From contig JBEVEP010000137.1 in NCBI GenBank assembly GCA_040512755.1, forward strand, positions 1 through 10,372: a stretch of DNA of 10,372 bases, written 5' to 3'. Below the pieces are notes generated by a model. The model did not search any database and was not told the DNA's origin. It saw nothing but the letters and a program-made list of their open reading frames with translations. The stretch's first letter is position 1. Every line of letters starts with the position of its first letter. This document shows positions 1 to 6,532 of the stretch, piece after piece. A program made the translations under genes and the position numbers. Source of the DNA: JBEVEP01 sp040512755. Lineage in GTDB: Bacteria > Pseudomonadota > Alphaproteobacteria > Rhizobiales > Rhizobiaceae.

Positions 1-177
1 AGGCTGGGCGAGCTCCTGAATCGTATCGCCCGCGCCGTAACCGGTAACGGCAAGTTCCGGCGCGATCAGCAGGTCCACGCGTTTTTCCGCTGCTTCGCGA
101 ACGGCCCGTTCGATGCGGGCGAGGTTGGCTTCCGGATCGCCCGGCACGGCTCGCATCTGGAGGGCCGCGATCCGCAT
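1..177 (-). CDS. Carbon-nitrogen hydrolase (nitrilase superfamily), N-terminal part, cut by window edge
   Basis: Reading leftward, the frame opens with MRIAALQM and runs without a stop to base 1, giving 59 codons. It shows the usual nitrilase-superfamily start: a first beta strand (RIAALQM), a helix rich in Ala, Arg and Glu, then DLLIAPELAVTGY. The Glu in APEL matches the first residue of the family's Glu-Lys-Cys catalytic triad; the Lys and Cys lie outside the window. Members hydrolyse nitriles, amides or N-carbamoyl groups in the cytoplasm. An in-frame ATG two codons earlier (183) overlaps the permease stop as ATGA, but the GGAG sequence sits 8 bases before the ATG at 177 and only 3 before the one at 183, so I prefer 177. 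As the last visible gene of a transporter plus ureohydrolase operon it may be an amidase such as a guanidinobutyramide or N-carbamoylputrescine hydrolase. That substrate is inference; the family call is firm. Confidence 0.85.
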   Translation of the reverse strand, partial: MRIAALQMRAVPGDPEANLARIERAVREAAEKRVDLLIAPELAVTGYGAGDTIQELAQP

Positions 178-179
178 GC

Positions 180-980
180 TCATGGCTCCGATGACATGGC
201 GCCGAGCAGCCGCCTGATATCGCCGAATTTCGCAATCAGGCCGAAGACGACGGCGGCGATCGCTACGAAGAAAATCGACACCGACGCCATAGTCGGCGTG
301 TAGCCGTAGCGCAGAGCGTTGAAGATCTTGATGGGCAGCGTCTCCCGCGTGAAGCCGATCGTCATGTAGGCAACGATGTACTCATTGAGCGACAGGACGA
401 AGGCGAAGGCGTAGCCCGAAACGAGATAGGGCAGGATCAGCGGCAGCACGACCGTTCTCAGCACCGTACGGTCATCTGCGCCCATGGTCGACGCCGCTTC
501 GACGAGCGAGCGGTCGATCGAGGCGAAGCCGAGCGACAGCGTAACCAGCGGAAGCGTGACGAAGAAAATGCCGTGGCTGATCGCTGCCGTCCAGGTCTGT
601 CCGTAAAAGCCGGTAGTCGCCCAGAATGTGAGGAAGCCGAGCGCGGTGATGACCGGCGGCAGAATGAAGGGCGCCACGCCGAGCAGCTGGAAAACATTCG
701 CCCAGGGCGCAACGCGTCGCCACAGAAACCAGGCCAGTGGCAGTGCGATGGCGACCGCGATGGCGGCAGCAGTCAAGGCGAGCAGCACGGACGCGATGAG
801 TGCGCTGCGCCATTCCGGGTTTGTGAAGATCTCCGAATACCAAGAAAGCGAGAAACCCTTCGGCGGAAAGGCCAGGTCCTGCTTTTCGTTGACGGACACA
901 CCCGCGACCACGATGAGCGGCGCGGCAAGAAACAGTCCGACAAGGAACATATAGAGGCGTCGAAGCAATGTTTCGGTCAT
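180..980 (-). CDS. ABC transporter permease, PotC-like (polyamine/spermidine-putrescine family)
   Basis: A 266-residue inner-membrane permease of the binding-protein-dependent MetI-like superfamily, at the usual length for PotC/PotI. About six hydrophobic segments are visible, near residues 9-29, 60-87, 96-120, 131-153, 178-208 and 231-252. The cytoplasmic EAA loop that docks on the ATPase is at residues 161-180 (EAASTMG followed by VVLP). The ATG at 980 overlaps the stop of the PotB-like gene by four bases (ATGA), and a GGGAG sits 8 bases upstream, so start and coupling agree. It should pair with the preceding permease to form the membrane channel, powered by the PotA-like ATPase and fed by the Tat-exported binding protein. 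Exact substrate cannot be read from the sequence: polyamines, guanidino compounds or small organic cations are all handled by this family. Confidence 0.93.
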   Translation of the reverse strand: MTETLLRRLYMFLVGLFLAAPLIVVAGVSVNEKQDLAFPPKGFSLSWYSEIFTNPEWRSALIASVLLALTAAAIAVAIALPLAWFLWRRVAPWANVFQLLGVAPFILPPVITALGFLTFWATTGFYGQTWTAAISHGIFFVTLPLVTLSLGFASIDRSLVEAASTMGADDRTVLRTVVLPLILPYLVSGYAFAFVLSLNEYIVAYMTIGFTRETLPIKIFNALRYGYTPTMASVSIFFVAIAAVVFGLIAKFGDIRRLLGAMSSEP

Positions 981-1831
981 GCCGCGCTCTCCCTGCGCCC
1001 AACCAGCAGCGTAAGGCCCACCAAAGCCAGAGACATCAGCACCAGGAACACCGCCATCGCCGCGGCGAACGGCATGTTGGACTGATAGATCGCCTGGTCG
1101 GTGATCAGCACCGAAAGGGTCCAGTGCTGCGGACGGCCAAGAATCTGCGGCAGCAGATATGAACCGAGTGCAAACACAAAAACCATGATGAGCGTGGCAA
1201 CGATCGTATTGCGCAGCGCCGGCACGACGACGTTCAGGAAGGCCCGGGGCGGTGAGGAACCGAGCGAGCGAGCCGCCTCCAGCAGTGTCGGGTCAAGCCG
1301 TACCAGAGCAGGATAGAGCACGAGGATCGTGTAGGGCAGCGCCTGATAGACCATGCCGGTGAGCACTGCGCCAAAGCCCGGGAGAAGCGCCTTGGGTTCG
1401 CTCATCAGCCCGGCGCCGACCAGAAGGTTGGTGATGCCCGCGGTACGCGAGAAAAGCGTCGACCAGGCAAAACCGATAATGACCTCCGACAGCGACAGAA
1501 CCGAAAGCAGACAGACCAGCCAGACCGTCTGCACCTTTCTCGACTGCCGGGTCAGAAGGTAGGTGAACGGAAAAGCGATCGTCACGCAGCAGATCGCCAC
1601 CGTCACGGCCAGCATCAGCGAAAAGCCGAGCACGGTTCCAAAGAAGGTGGAAAGGAACCGCGCATAATTGTCGAAGACGAAATCAGGCGTGTAGAAACCC
1701 GCCGGATTCCGCTTGAAAAAGCTCACACCGATCATCGTCGAAAACGGGATGACGAAGAACACAATGAGCATGAACGCCGGAAAAGCGAGCGGCGCGTAAT
1801 CTGCCAGTGCTTTGGGAGGCTCGCGTCTCAT
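977..1831 (-). CDS. ABC transporter permease, PotB-like (polyamine/spermidine-putrescine family)
   Basis: A 284-residue membrane protein of the MetI-like permease superfamily. The first hydrophobic segment (about residues 15-36) follows a short charged cytoplasmic tail, and further segments lie near 66-93, 102-127, 151-176, 209-230 and 256-277. The EAA motif is at residues 185-204 (EAARSLG followed by VVVP), the contact site for the ATPase. Its ATG at 1831 overlaps the ATPase stop by four bases and its own stop overlaps the PotC-like start in the same way. No strong ribosome-binding site precedes the start, so translation is probably coupled to the ATPase gene. PotB homologues are the first of the two heteromeric permeases in polyamine-type importers, which fits its place here. 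Confidence 0.93.
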   Translation of the reverse strand: MRREPPKALADYAPLAFPAFMLIVFFVIPFSTMIGVSFFKRNPAGFYTPDFVFDNYARFLSTFFGTVLGFSLMLAVTVAICCVTIAFPFTYLLTRQSRKVQTVWLVCLLSVLSLSEVIIGFAWSTLFSRTAGITNLLVGAGLMSEPKALLPGFGAVLTGMVYQALPYTILVLYPALVRLDPTLLEAARSLGSSPPRAFLNVVVPALRNTIVATLIMVFVFALGSYLLPQILGRPQHWTLSVLITDQAIYQSNMPFAAAMAVFLVLMSLALVGLTLLVGRRESAA

Positions 1832-2865
1832 TGTTTCAGAACCACGCAGCTCTCGGGCGGAAGGACGATACCCACCTTCTGCCCTTCAACGACGTTTGGC
1901 CGTTCACGTGGCGTGGCGACCGCCACGATGGACTTGCCGTCCACCTCGACGAAGGTTTCGATCGTGCCGCCAAGATCGCGCACGAAGGTGACGATGCCCG
2001 TGATGGTGTCGGCTCCCGGTTCGATCAGGTGAACATCTTCGGGCCGGATCGATACCGAAGCTTTGCGCATGCCGTTCGGAAGCTTGAGTCCTGGGGCCGA
2101 ATGGCCAAGCATGACGGCCCGCCCCGAACCGTCTGCCTCGATCTCCAGCAGGTTTGTCGAGCCGATGAAGTCGGCCACGAATGCATCGGCCGGCTTGCGA
2201 TAGATTTCGATCGGAGAGGCCGCCTGGCGGATCTTGCCATTGCCCATGACCACGACCAGATCGGCCATGGTCATCGCCTCGCGTTGGTCGTGTGTGACGA
2301 CGATCGTTGTGATGCCGAGCGTCTGTTGCAATTGCCGCAACTCGACCTGCATTGCCTCCCGCAGCTTGGCGTCGAGCGCCGACAGCGGTTCGTCGAGCAA
2401 AAAGAGCTTCGGGGAAATGGCGAGCGCGCGGGCGATTGCGACGCGTTGGCGTTGGCCGCCAGACAGTTTGGCCACGGGCCGGTCGGCGAAGCCGGGCAAG
2501 TGGATGAGATTGAGCAATTCATCCGTGCGCTTCTTCTGCTCGTCGCGCGATGCGCCACGGATACGCAGCGGATAGGAGATGTTGTCACCAACCGAAAGGT
2601 GGGGAAACAGCGCGAGCGACTGGAAAACCATGCCGAGGTTCCGCCTGTGGGTCGGGATCGGCGTGATGTCCTGATTGTCGAGGACGATTGCCCCGCTTGT
2701 CGGCTCTTCCAGTCCGGCGATCATCCGGAGAAGCGTGGTCTTGCCGCAGCCGGACGGGCCGAGCATGCAGACAAAGGTACCGTGGGGCACAGTAAGCTGC
2801 ACGTTGTCGACCGCAGTGAAACTGCCAAACTGCTTCGAAACGTCCTGAAGCGTCAGTCCTGACAT
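1828..2865 (-). CDS. ABC transporter ATP-binding protein, PotA-like, with C-terminal TOBE domain
   Basis: A 345-residue cytoplasmic ATPase that energises import. All nucleotide-binding motifs are intact: Walker A GPSGCGKTT (residues 36-44), Q-loop Gln82, signature LSGGQ (134-138), Walker B LFLLDE (154-159), D-loop SALD (162-165) and switch His192. The region after about residue 235 is a beta-rich TOBE-type domain as in PotA, FbpC and MalK, and includes SIRPEDVHLI. The frame stays open 13 codons further upstream, but the ATG at 2865 has GAGGAG just ahead of it and gives MSGLTLQDVSKQFG, the normal family N-terminus. It is followed by PotB- and PotC-like permeases with a four-base overlap. It is the only ATPase in a block with two importer sets, so it may serve one or, less likely, both. 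Confidence 0.95.
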   Translation of the reverse strand: MSGLTLQDVSKQFGSFTAVDNVQLTVPHGTFVCMLGPSGCGKTTLLRMIAGLEEPTSGAIVLDNQDITPIPTHRRNLGMVFQSLALFPHLSVGDNISYPLRIRGASRDEQKKRTDELLNLIHLPGFADRPVAKLSGGQRQRVAIARALAISPKLFLLDEPLSALDAKLREAMQVELRQLQQTLGITTIVVTHDQREAMTMADLVVVMGNGKIRQAASPIEIYRKPADAFVADFIGSTNLLEIEADGSGRAVMLGHSAPGLKLPNGMRKASVSIRPEDVHLIEPGADTITGIVTFVRDLGGTIETFVEVDGKSIVAVATPRERPNVVEGQKVGIVLPPESCVVLKQ

Positions 2866-2975
2866 CGCACTCCTCACCTGTTTCTCGAACACTGCGGGCT
2901 GCAACTCCGGCAGTCAATGCATTGCTATGTTCATCCAGCGCAGTCGTCCAAGCGCTGGCTGATTTGGGCAAGGCA

Positions 2976-2998
2976 GCGGCGCCGATGGTTGACGCCGC
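2976..2998 (-). repeat. 6-bp inverted repeat with 11-base loop
   Basis: GCGGCG and CGCCGC are exact reverse complements around an 11-base loop. In such GC-rich DNA a six-base stem can arise by chance. It is noted because it lies about 40 bases further along the same transcript than the stronger hairpin at 3038-3056. Confidence 0.3.
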
Positions 2999-3037
2999 GC
3001 CGACCTTGCTGCGGCAGCTGCTGAGACGCCGCGGGCG

Positions 3038-3056
3038 GCGGCCAACGCTTGGCCGC
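3038..3056 (-). repeat. Perfect 8-bp inverted repeat (hairpin) downstream of the PotD-like gene
   Basis: The arms GCGGCCAA and TTGGCCGC are exact reverse complements separated by only three bases, so the RNA would form a very stable stem. It sits 73 bases past the stop codon of the binding-protein gene. There is no following U-tract in the minus-strand transcript, so a role in mRNA 3' end protection, processing or attenuation is more likely than full termination. Confidence 0.6.
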
Positions 3057-3129
3057 TACCCCCGAGACGTGCACTTTCAAGCTCGGACGTACGCCCGCAA
3101 GCGCAGAGACGGGCTCGCTGGTTTGCGCC

Positions 3130-4221
3130 TCAGCCCCCGACGATGAGCTCGGTCCACTTCTGGTTAATCCAGTCAGCCTTGGTCGTATAAAGGTCATAGC
3201 GCGGGATGATCGGGTCGATCTCCGACGAAACCGCCGCGAATTCCTCCGGTGTCAGGTCCAGCACCTCTTTCTTGAGTGTCGGCGCAGTGCCGACCTTGCG
3301 CGACATCAGTCCCTGGATGGCCGGCTGGCTCATATAGTCGATAAAGGTATGTGCTTCATCGGCCTTGGTTGAGGCGCGTGAGATAACCCAGTTGCCCGAA
3401 TCCTGAATGCCGCCTTCCTTCGGGAAAGTCGAGCGCACCGGCTGGCCGTCCGCTGCCGCAAGGCCGGTGACATCGTGGTAGTACTGGCCCATCGGAATCT
3501 CGCCAGACTTCAGCGCCTGCTCGAACTGTGCCTCGTCACGATACCAGAGTCGGACGTTCGGCTTTACCTCTGCGAGTTTTTCGAATGCCTTCAGGATGCC
3601 CTCCTCGGTGTCGAGCGCATTCGTGCCGCCCATGAAAGTCTTTGCCGTGACTTCCAGCAGGAACGAGTTGGATGCTAGCGCCAACAGGCCGAGCTTGTCC
3701 TGATTGGCGGGATCCCAAAGCGCAGCCCAGGACGTGGGCGGTTCTTTGAAGACGTCGGTATTCGTGACCAGCGTGATGTACCACGCGACGGCCCCTATGC
3801 CGGCAACTCGGCCGTCCGGATACTTGTTGATGAAATGTTCAAGCAGGCTGTCATAGTGCTTGATCCTTGCGGGATCGATCGGTGTCCACAATTCGGTCGC
3901 CTGACCCTTCAAGGTAGAAGTCTGCGACATCATCGACACGTCGGCGGGCGCCTGCCCGGCCTTCGCCGCCTGCTCGAGCTGCACGAGCCAGGCCTCGCCG
4001 GTCGGTTCCGCGATCGATTCCACGGCAATGCCGGTCGCCTTGGTGAACTCGGGGAAAATATTCTCGTCGAACGATTTCTTGAAGTAACCGCCATAGACGC
4101 CGATCTTCAGCGACTTGTCCTGTGCTCTGAGGATCGAAGGCATGGCCAGCAGACCGGCAGTGGCAAGGCCGGCGCCCAGCATCGTTCGCCGGCTGATTCC
4201 GTTCTTGGGATATGCACTCAT
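3130..4221 (-). CDS. Extracellular solute-binding protein, PotD/PotF-like, Tat-exported
   Basis: A 363-residue periplasmic binding protein of the spermidine/putrescine-type family (usual length about 340-370). The N-terminus has a twin-arginine signal, SRRTML at residues 10-15, followed by an Ala/Gly/Leu-rich core and cleavage near ILRAQ (about residue 34), so export in folded form by the Tat system is likely. The mature part has features of the family: an opening strand KIGVYGGY, the inner-strand sequence TLVTNTDVF, and SWAALWDP near the hinge region. The ATG at 4221 is preceded by AAGGAG at 7 bases, a near-ideal ribosome-binding site that fits high expression. It should deliver ligand to the PotB/PotC-like channel. 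The gene follows the last polar-amino-acid permease by 70 bases and precedes the ATPase by 264. The ligand is not determined; polyamine, agmatine or a guanidino acid are reasonable candidates. Confidence 0.92.
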   Translation of the reverse strand: MSAYPKNGISRRTMLGAGLATAGLLAMPSILRAQDKSLKIGVYGGYFKKSFDENIFPEFTKATGIAVESIAEPTGEAWLVQLEQAAKAGQAPADVSMMSQTSTLKGQATELWTPIDPARIKHYDSLLEHFINKYPDGRVAGIGAVAWYITLVTNTDVFKEPPTSWAALWDPANQDKLGLLALASNSFLLEVTAKTFMGGTNALDTEEGILKAFEKLAEVKPNVRLWYRDEAQFEQALKSGEIPMGQYYHDVTGLAAADGQPVRSTFPKEGGIQDSGNWVISRASTKADEAHTFIDYMSQPAIQGLMSRKVGTAPTLKKEVLDLTPEEFAAVSSEIDPIIPRYDLYTTKADWINQKWTELIVGG

Positions 4222-4291
4222 CTTTCTTCTCCTTTGTCGCCGGTTGCCCGGCTGGTTCCCACTCGGTTGGTTTGTTCAGGACCGTTCACGC

Positions 4292-4939
4292 TCAGTGCAC
4301 GGCCGCCCGGTTTTCCAGCATGCGCGCATAACGTGTTAGCGGAAAGCAGAGCGCGAAATAAATCAGCGCGACGAGCCCATAGACGGTAAAGGGTTCAAAT
4401 GTCGCGTTGTTGATGGCGTTCGAGGTGCGGACGAGTTCCTCGAACCCGATGATCGATGTCAATGCTGTGCTTTTGATCAGCTGCACGAGAAAACCGACGG
4501 TTGGAGGCCGCGTGATCGCAAAGGCCTGTGGCAGGATAATCAAGCGCAGTTGGGCCACATAGTGCAAGCCGAGACTTGCCGCCGCGTCCCATTGTCCGCG
4601 CGGCAGAGCTTCCACGCCGCCGCGCCAGATTTCCGCCAGAAATGCGCTTGCGCAAAATGTCAGGCCGAGGACCGCTGCTGTCCAGGGCTCAATCTTCAAT
4701 CCAAGCAGCGGCAAGCCGAAGAACAGAAGGAAAAGCTGCATGAGCAGCGGCGTACCCTGGAAGAGGGCGATATAGAGTTCGGCGCCGCGCCGCAGCCAAG
4801 GGCGCTTGTCGATCCGCAAAAGCAGTATTGCGAGCCCAACGGCTATCCCGCCGGCAAAGGCTACGGCCGAGAGGAGCACGGTCCAGCGCGCCGCGAGAAG
4901 CAGGTTGCGCAATATGTCCCAAAAGGTGAACTCGATCAC
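4292..4939 (-). CDS. Polar amino acid ABC transporter permease (HisQ/HisM/GlnP family), second subunit
   Basis: A 215-residue inner-membrane permease, typical in length for the His/Glu/Arg/opine family. The classic region ALFQGTPLLMQLFLLFF lies at residues 58-74 and the ATPase-docking EAA loop at 118-137 reads DAAASLG ... IILPQ, with Asp in place of the usual Glu. The start is GTG at 4939 in a GTGA overlap with the stop of the upstream permease, and GGAGGAG lies four bases before it, so this start is well supported. It should form a heterodimer with the permease at 4936-5604. No ATPase of the matching HisP/GlnQ type lies next to it, which is unusual for this family. Confidence 0.93.
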   Translation of the reverse strand: MIEFTFWDILRNLLLAARWTVLLSAVAFAGGIAVGLAILLLRIDKRPWLRRGAELYIALFQGTPLLMQLFLLFFGLPLLGLKIEPWTAAVLGLTFCASAFLAEIWRGGVEALPRGQWDAAASLGLHYVAQLRLIILPQAFAITRPPTVGFLVQLIKSTALTSIIGFEELVRTSNAINNATFEPFTVYGLVALIYFALCFPLTRYARMLENRAAVH

Positions 4940-5604
4940 GACACTCCTCCGGAGAGGACGCGGCGCCCGCCGGCAACCATCACGCGCCGCAAGCCGACAC
5001 TCAGACCGAGATAAACCAGCGTCACCACGAGATAGGTTTCAAACGCGCGAAAAGTGCGCGCCTGTAGCATGTCGGCCTCGTAGGTGAGCTCGCGCACGGC
5101 GATCTGCGACACGACAGCAGATTCCAGCATCATGATGATGATCTGGCTGGTCAATGCGGGATAGATCACAACCAACGCCTGTGGCAGCACGACCTTGACG
5201 AAAACCTGCCTCGGCCTCAGCCCAAGCGCAAGCGCTGCCTCCTTCTGACCGCGCGGAACGGCATCGAGTCCGGCCCCGACGATTTCGGTGCCGTAGGCGG
5301 CAAGATTGAGGGTCATCGCGATCATCGCGGCCACGACCGGGTCGAGCCGGATGCCGATCGATGGAAGGCCGAAGAAAATGAAGAAGAGTTGGACGAGAAA
5401 CGGCGTGTTACGGACCAGCTCGACATAGAGGCTGATCGCCTTGCCCAGCAGCTTGTTGCCGCTACGCCGACCCGCCGCGCCGAGGATACTGAGCAAGGTG
5501 CCGGCCAGCCCCGCCACGACGATCAGCAGGATCGTCATGGCAGCGCCCTTCGCGATCGTCTCGATCCCCTCAGTCAGCCAGCCGAAATTGAGGCCGTAGG
5601 CCAC
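4936..5604 (-). CDS. Polar amino acid ABC transporter permease (HisQ/HisM/GlnP family), first subunit
   Basis: A 222-residue membrane protein of the His/Glu/Gln/Arg/opine permease family. The hallmark ELVRNTPFLVQLFF is at residues 62-75 and the EAA loop at 122-141 is canonical (EAALALG ... VVLPQ). ESAVVSQIAVREL further on is also typical. Translation begins with GTG at 5604, seven bases after the stop of the binding-protein gene. An AAGGA within the end of that gene provides a ribosome-binding site about 11 bases upstream. It is followed by the second permease through a four-base overlap. Together with the binding protein at 5612-6403 these form an importer for amino acids or related compounds (octopine- or arginine-like ligands occur in this family) that lacks its own ATPase in this window. 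Confidence 0.93.
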   Translation of the reverse strand: MAYGLNFGWLTEGIETIAKGAAMTILLIVVAGLAGTLLSILGAAGRRSGNKLLGKAISLYVELVRNTPFLVQLFFIFFGLPSIGIRLDPVVAAMIAMTLNLAAYGTEIVGAGLDAVPRGQKEAALALGLRPRQVFVKVVLPQALVVIYPALTSQIIIMMLESAVVSQIAVRELTYEADMLQARTFRAFETYLVVTLVYLGLSVGLRRVMVAGGRRVLSGGVS

Positions 5605-5611
5605 GGCTCAA

Positions 5612-6403
5612 TCAATCCTTGAGGTTTTCAGGATTGAGGGGGGTCTTCAGCCAGGCTTCGGAACTTGCGTTCAATTTGCCGTCCGCCTGCATCTTGGCGA
5701 TGGCGTCGTTGATCGCAGTCTTGAGCCGGTCCTCGTTCTTGTTGAGGCCAATGTGAGACGGCGAGGTGAGGAGTTGGAACTTCTGCTCCGGCTTCAGCTC
5801 TTCCTGCCGCGCGAGAACCTGCGCGCCGACATCGTTACCAACCACCATCAGTTGGGTCTGGCCGGAGATGAAGGCCTGGATCACTGCATTGTAATTGTCG
5901 AAGCGCTTGATGTCCGCAGTGGCCGGCGCCGCCTCGGTCAGTGATGTATCCTCCAAAGTGCCGCGGTTGACGGCGATGCTCTTGTCACCGAGGTCTTCCT
6001 TGCCTTTGACTTCGAGAGCAGCCGGGCCGATGACGGCGATGTAGTAGGGCGCGTAGGCGGCGGCGAAATCGATGACCTGCTCGCGCTCCTTGCTGTAACC
6101 GACGCTCATCAGCATATCGACGCGCTTTTCGGTCAGATAGGGAATGCGGTTCTGGCCGGTAACCGGGACCGGATTGAGCTTAACCTTGAGTGTGTCGGCG
6201 ATGTATTGGGCGACGTCCATGTCGTAGCCCTTCAGGCTCATGTCGGCGCTCGCCGAGGAGAACGGAGGAAAGTCTGCGAATACGCCGACATTGATAACGC
6301 CGGCTTTGGTGATGTCGTCGACAGCGTCTGCTTTTGCAGCGCTTGCGCCGGCAACCAGCGCGACTGCCATGAGCGATGAATAAAGCGTGCTTTTGAGATT
6401 CAT
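5612..6403 (-). CDS. Polar amino acid-type (family 3) periplasmic solute-binding protein
   Basis: A 263-residue binding protein with a Sec signal peptide (MNLKST, hydrophobic core, cleavage near AKA at about residue 25). The mature part begins with VINVGVFADFPPF, the classic family-3 opening, and has GYDMDVAQYIAD in the first lobe. Arg108 in SKEREQVIDF matches the arginine that clamps the ligand alpha-carboxylate, and Asp191 in VVGNDVGA is placed like the aspartate that binds the alpha-amino group in HisJ-type proteins. This suggests an alpha-amino acid or close relative as ligand. The frame is open 34 codons further upstream, but the ATG at 6403 gives a proper signal peptide and has AGAGGG nine bases ahead. 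The gene sits between the ureohydrolase and its two permeases. Confidence 0.93.
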   Translation of the reverse strand: MNLKSTLYSSLMAVALVAGASAAKADAVDDITKAGVINVGVFADFPPFSSASADMSLKGYDMDVAQYIADTLKVKLNPVPVTGQNRIPYLTEKRVDMLMSVGYSKEREQVIDFAAAYAPYYIAVIGPAALEVKGKEDLGDKSIAVNRGTLEDTSLTEAAPATADIKRFDNYNAVIQAFISGQTQLMVVGNDVGAQVLARQEELKPEQKFQLLTSPSHIGLNKNEDRLKTAINDAIAKMQADGKLNASSEAWLKTPLNPENLKD

Positions 6404-6532
6404 GTGTTTGTTCCCTCTTTCAGATTGCAGATAGCGGCCCGACCGGCTTGTTGTGGTGTTTCCGGTCAGGTTTTCTTTGCGGCGTTGCCCCCGCGCTGCT
6501 CCCATGCAGCTCGGTGGCGCGCCTGTTTTAAT
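6404..6532 (-). other. 129-base spacer between ureohydrolase and binding-protein genes, with a 6-bp hairpin
   Basis: No gene is seen. GACCGG at 6441-6446 and CCGGTC at 6462-6467 are exact reverse complements with a 15-base loop. On the minus strand no T-run follows, so it is not a terminator of the ureohydrolase transcript; a T-rich stretch follows on the plus strand, where no gene needs stopping. A second short pair, GCTGC at 6495-6499 and GCAGC at 6506-6510, lies nearer the ureohydrolase stop. The gap is long enough for an internal promoter, but I found no convincing -35/-10 pair. Confidence 0.4.

Larger units (their letters stand above)
2866..3129 (-). other. 264-base intercistronic spacer with GC-rich hairpins
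   Basis: The spacer lies between the PotD-like binding-protein gene and the ATPase gene, all on the minus strand. I see no convincing gene in it. It holds two perfect inverted repeats (annotated separately at 3038-3056 and 2976-2998) and is very GC-rich. No T-run follows either hairpin on the minus strand, so neither is a classic intrinsic terminator. A TTGACT hexamer at 2912-2917 (minus strand) resembles a -35 box, but no good -10 lies at the right distance. A structured spacer after a binding-protein gene commonly stabilises or partly terminates the mRNA, so that binding protein is made in excess over membrane parts; that role here is inference. Confidence 0.6.

Noticed and set aside
1807..2862. 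Long plus-strand open frame (351 codons) opposite the ATPase gene
   Set aside because: The minus-strand frame carries all ABC ATPase motifs. The opposite frame has no recognisable domain, is rich in Arg, His and Asp, and is the mirror effect of GC-rich codon use.
6441..6480. Stem followed by a T-rich stretch, resembling a plus-strand terminator
   Set aside because: The stem is only six pairs with a 15-base loop, the T-rich run is interrupted, and no plus-strand gene ends nearby.
6404..6505. 34-codon upstream extension of the amino-acid binding protein
   Set aside because: It would bury the signal peptide behind a charged, polar stretch. The ATG at 6403 gives a normal Sec signal and has its own ribosome-binding site.
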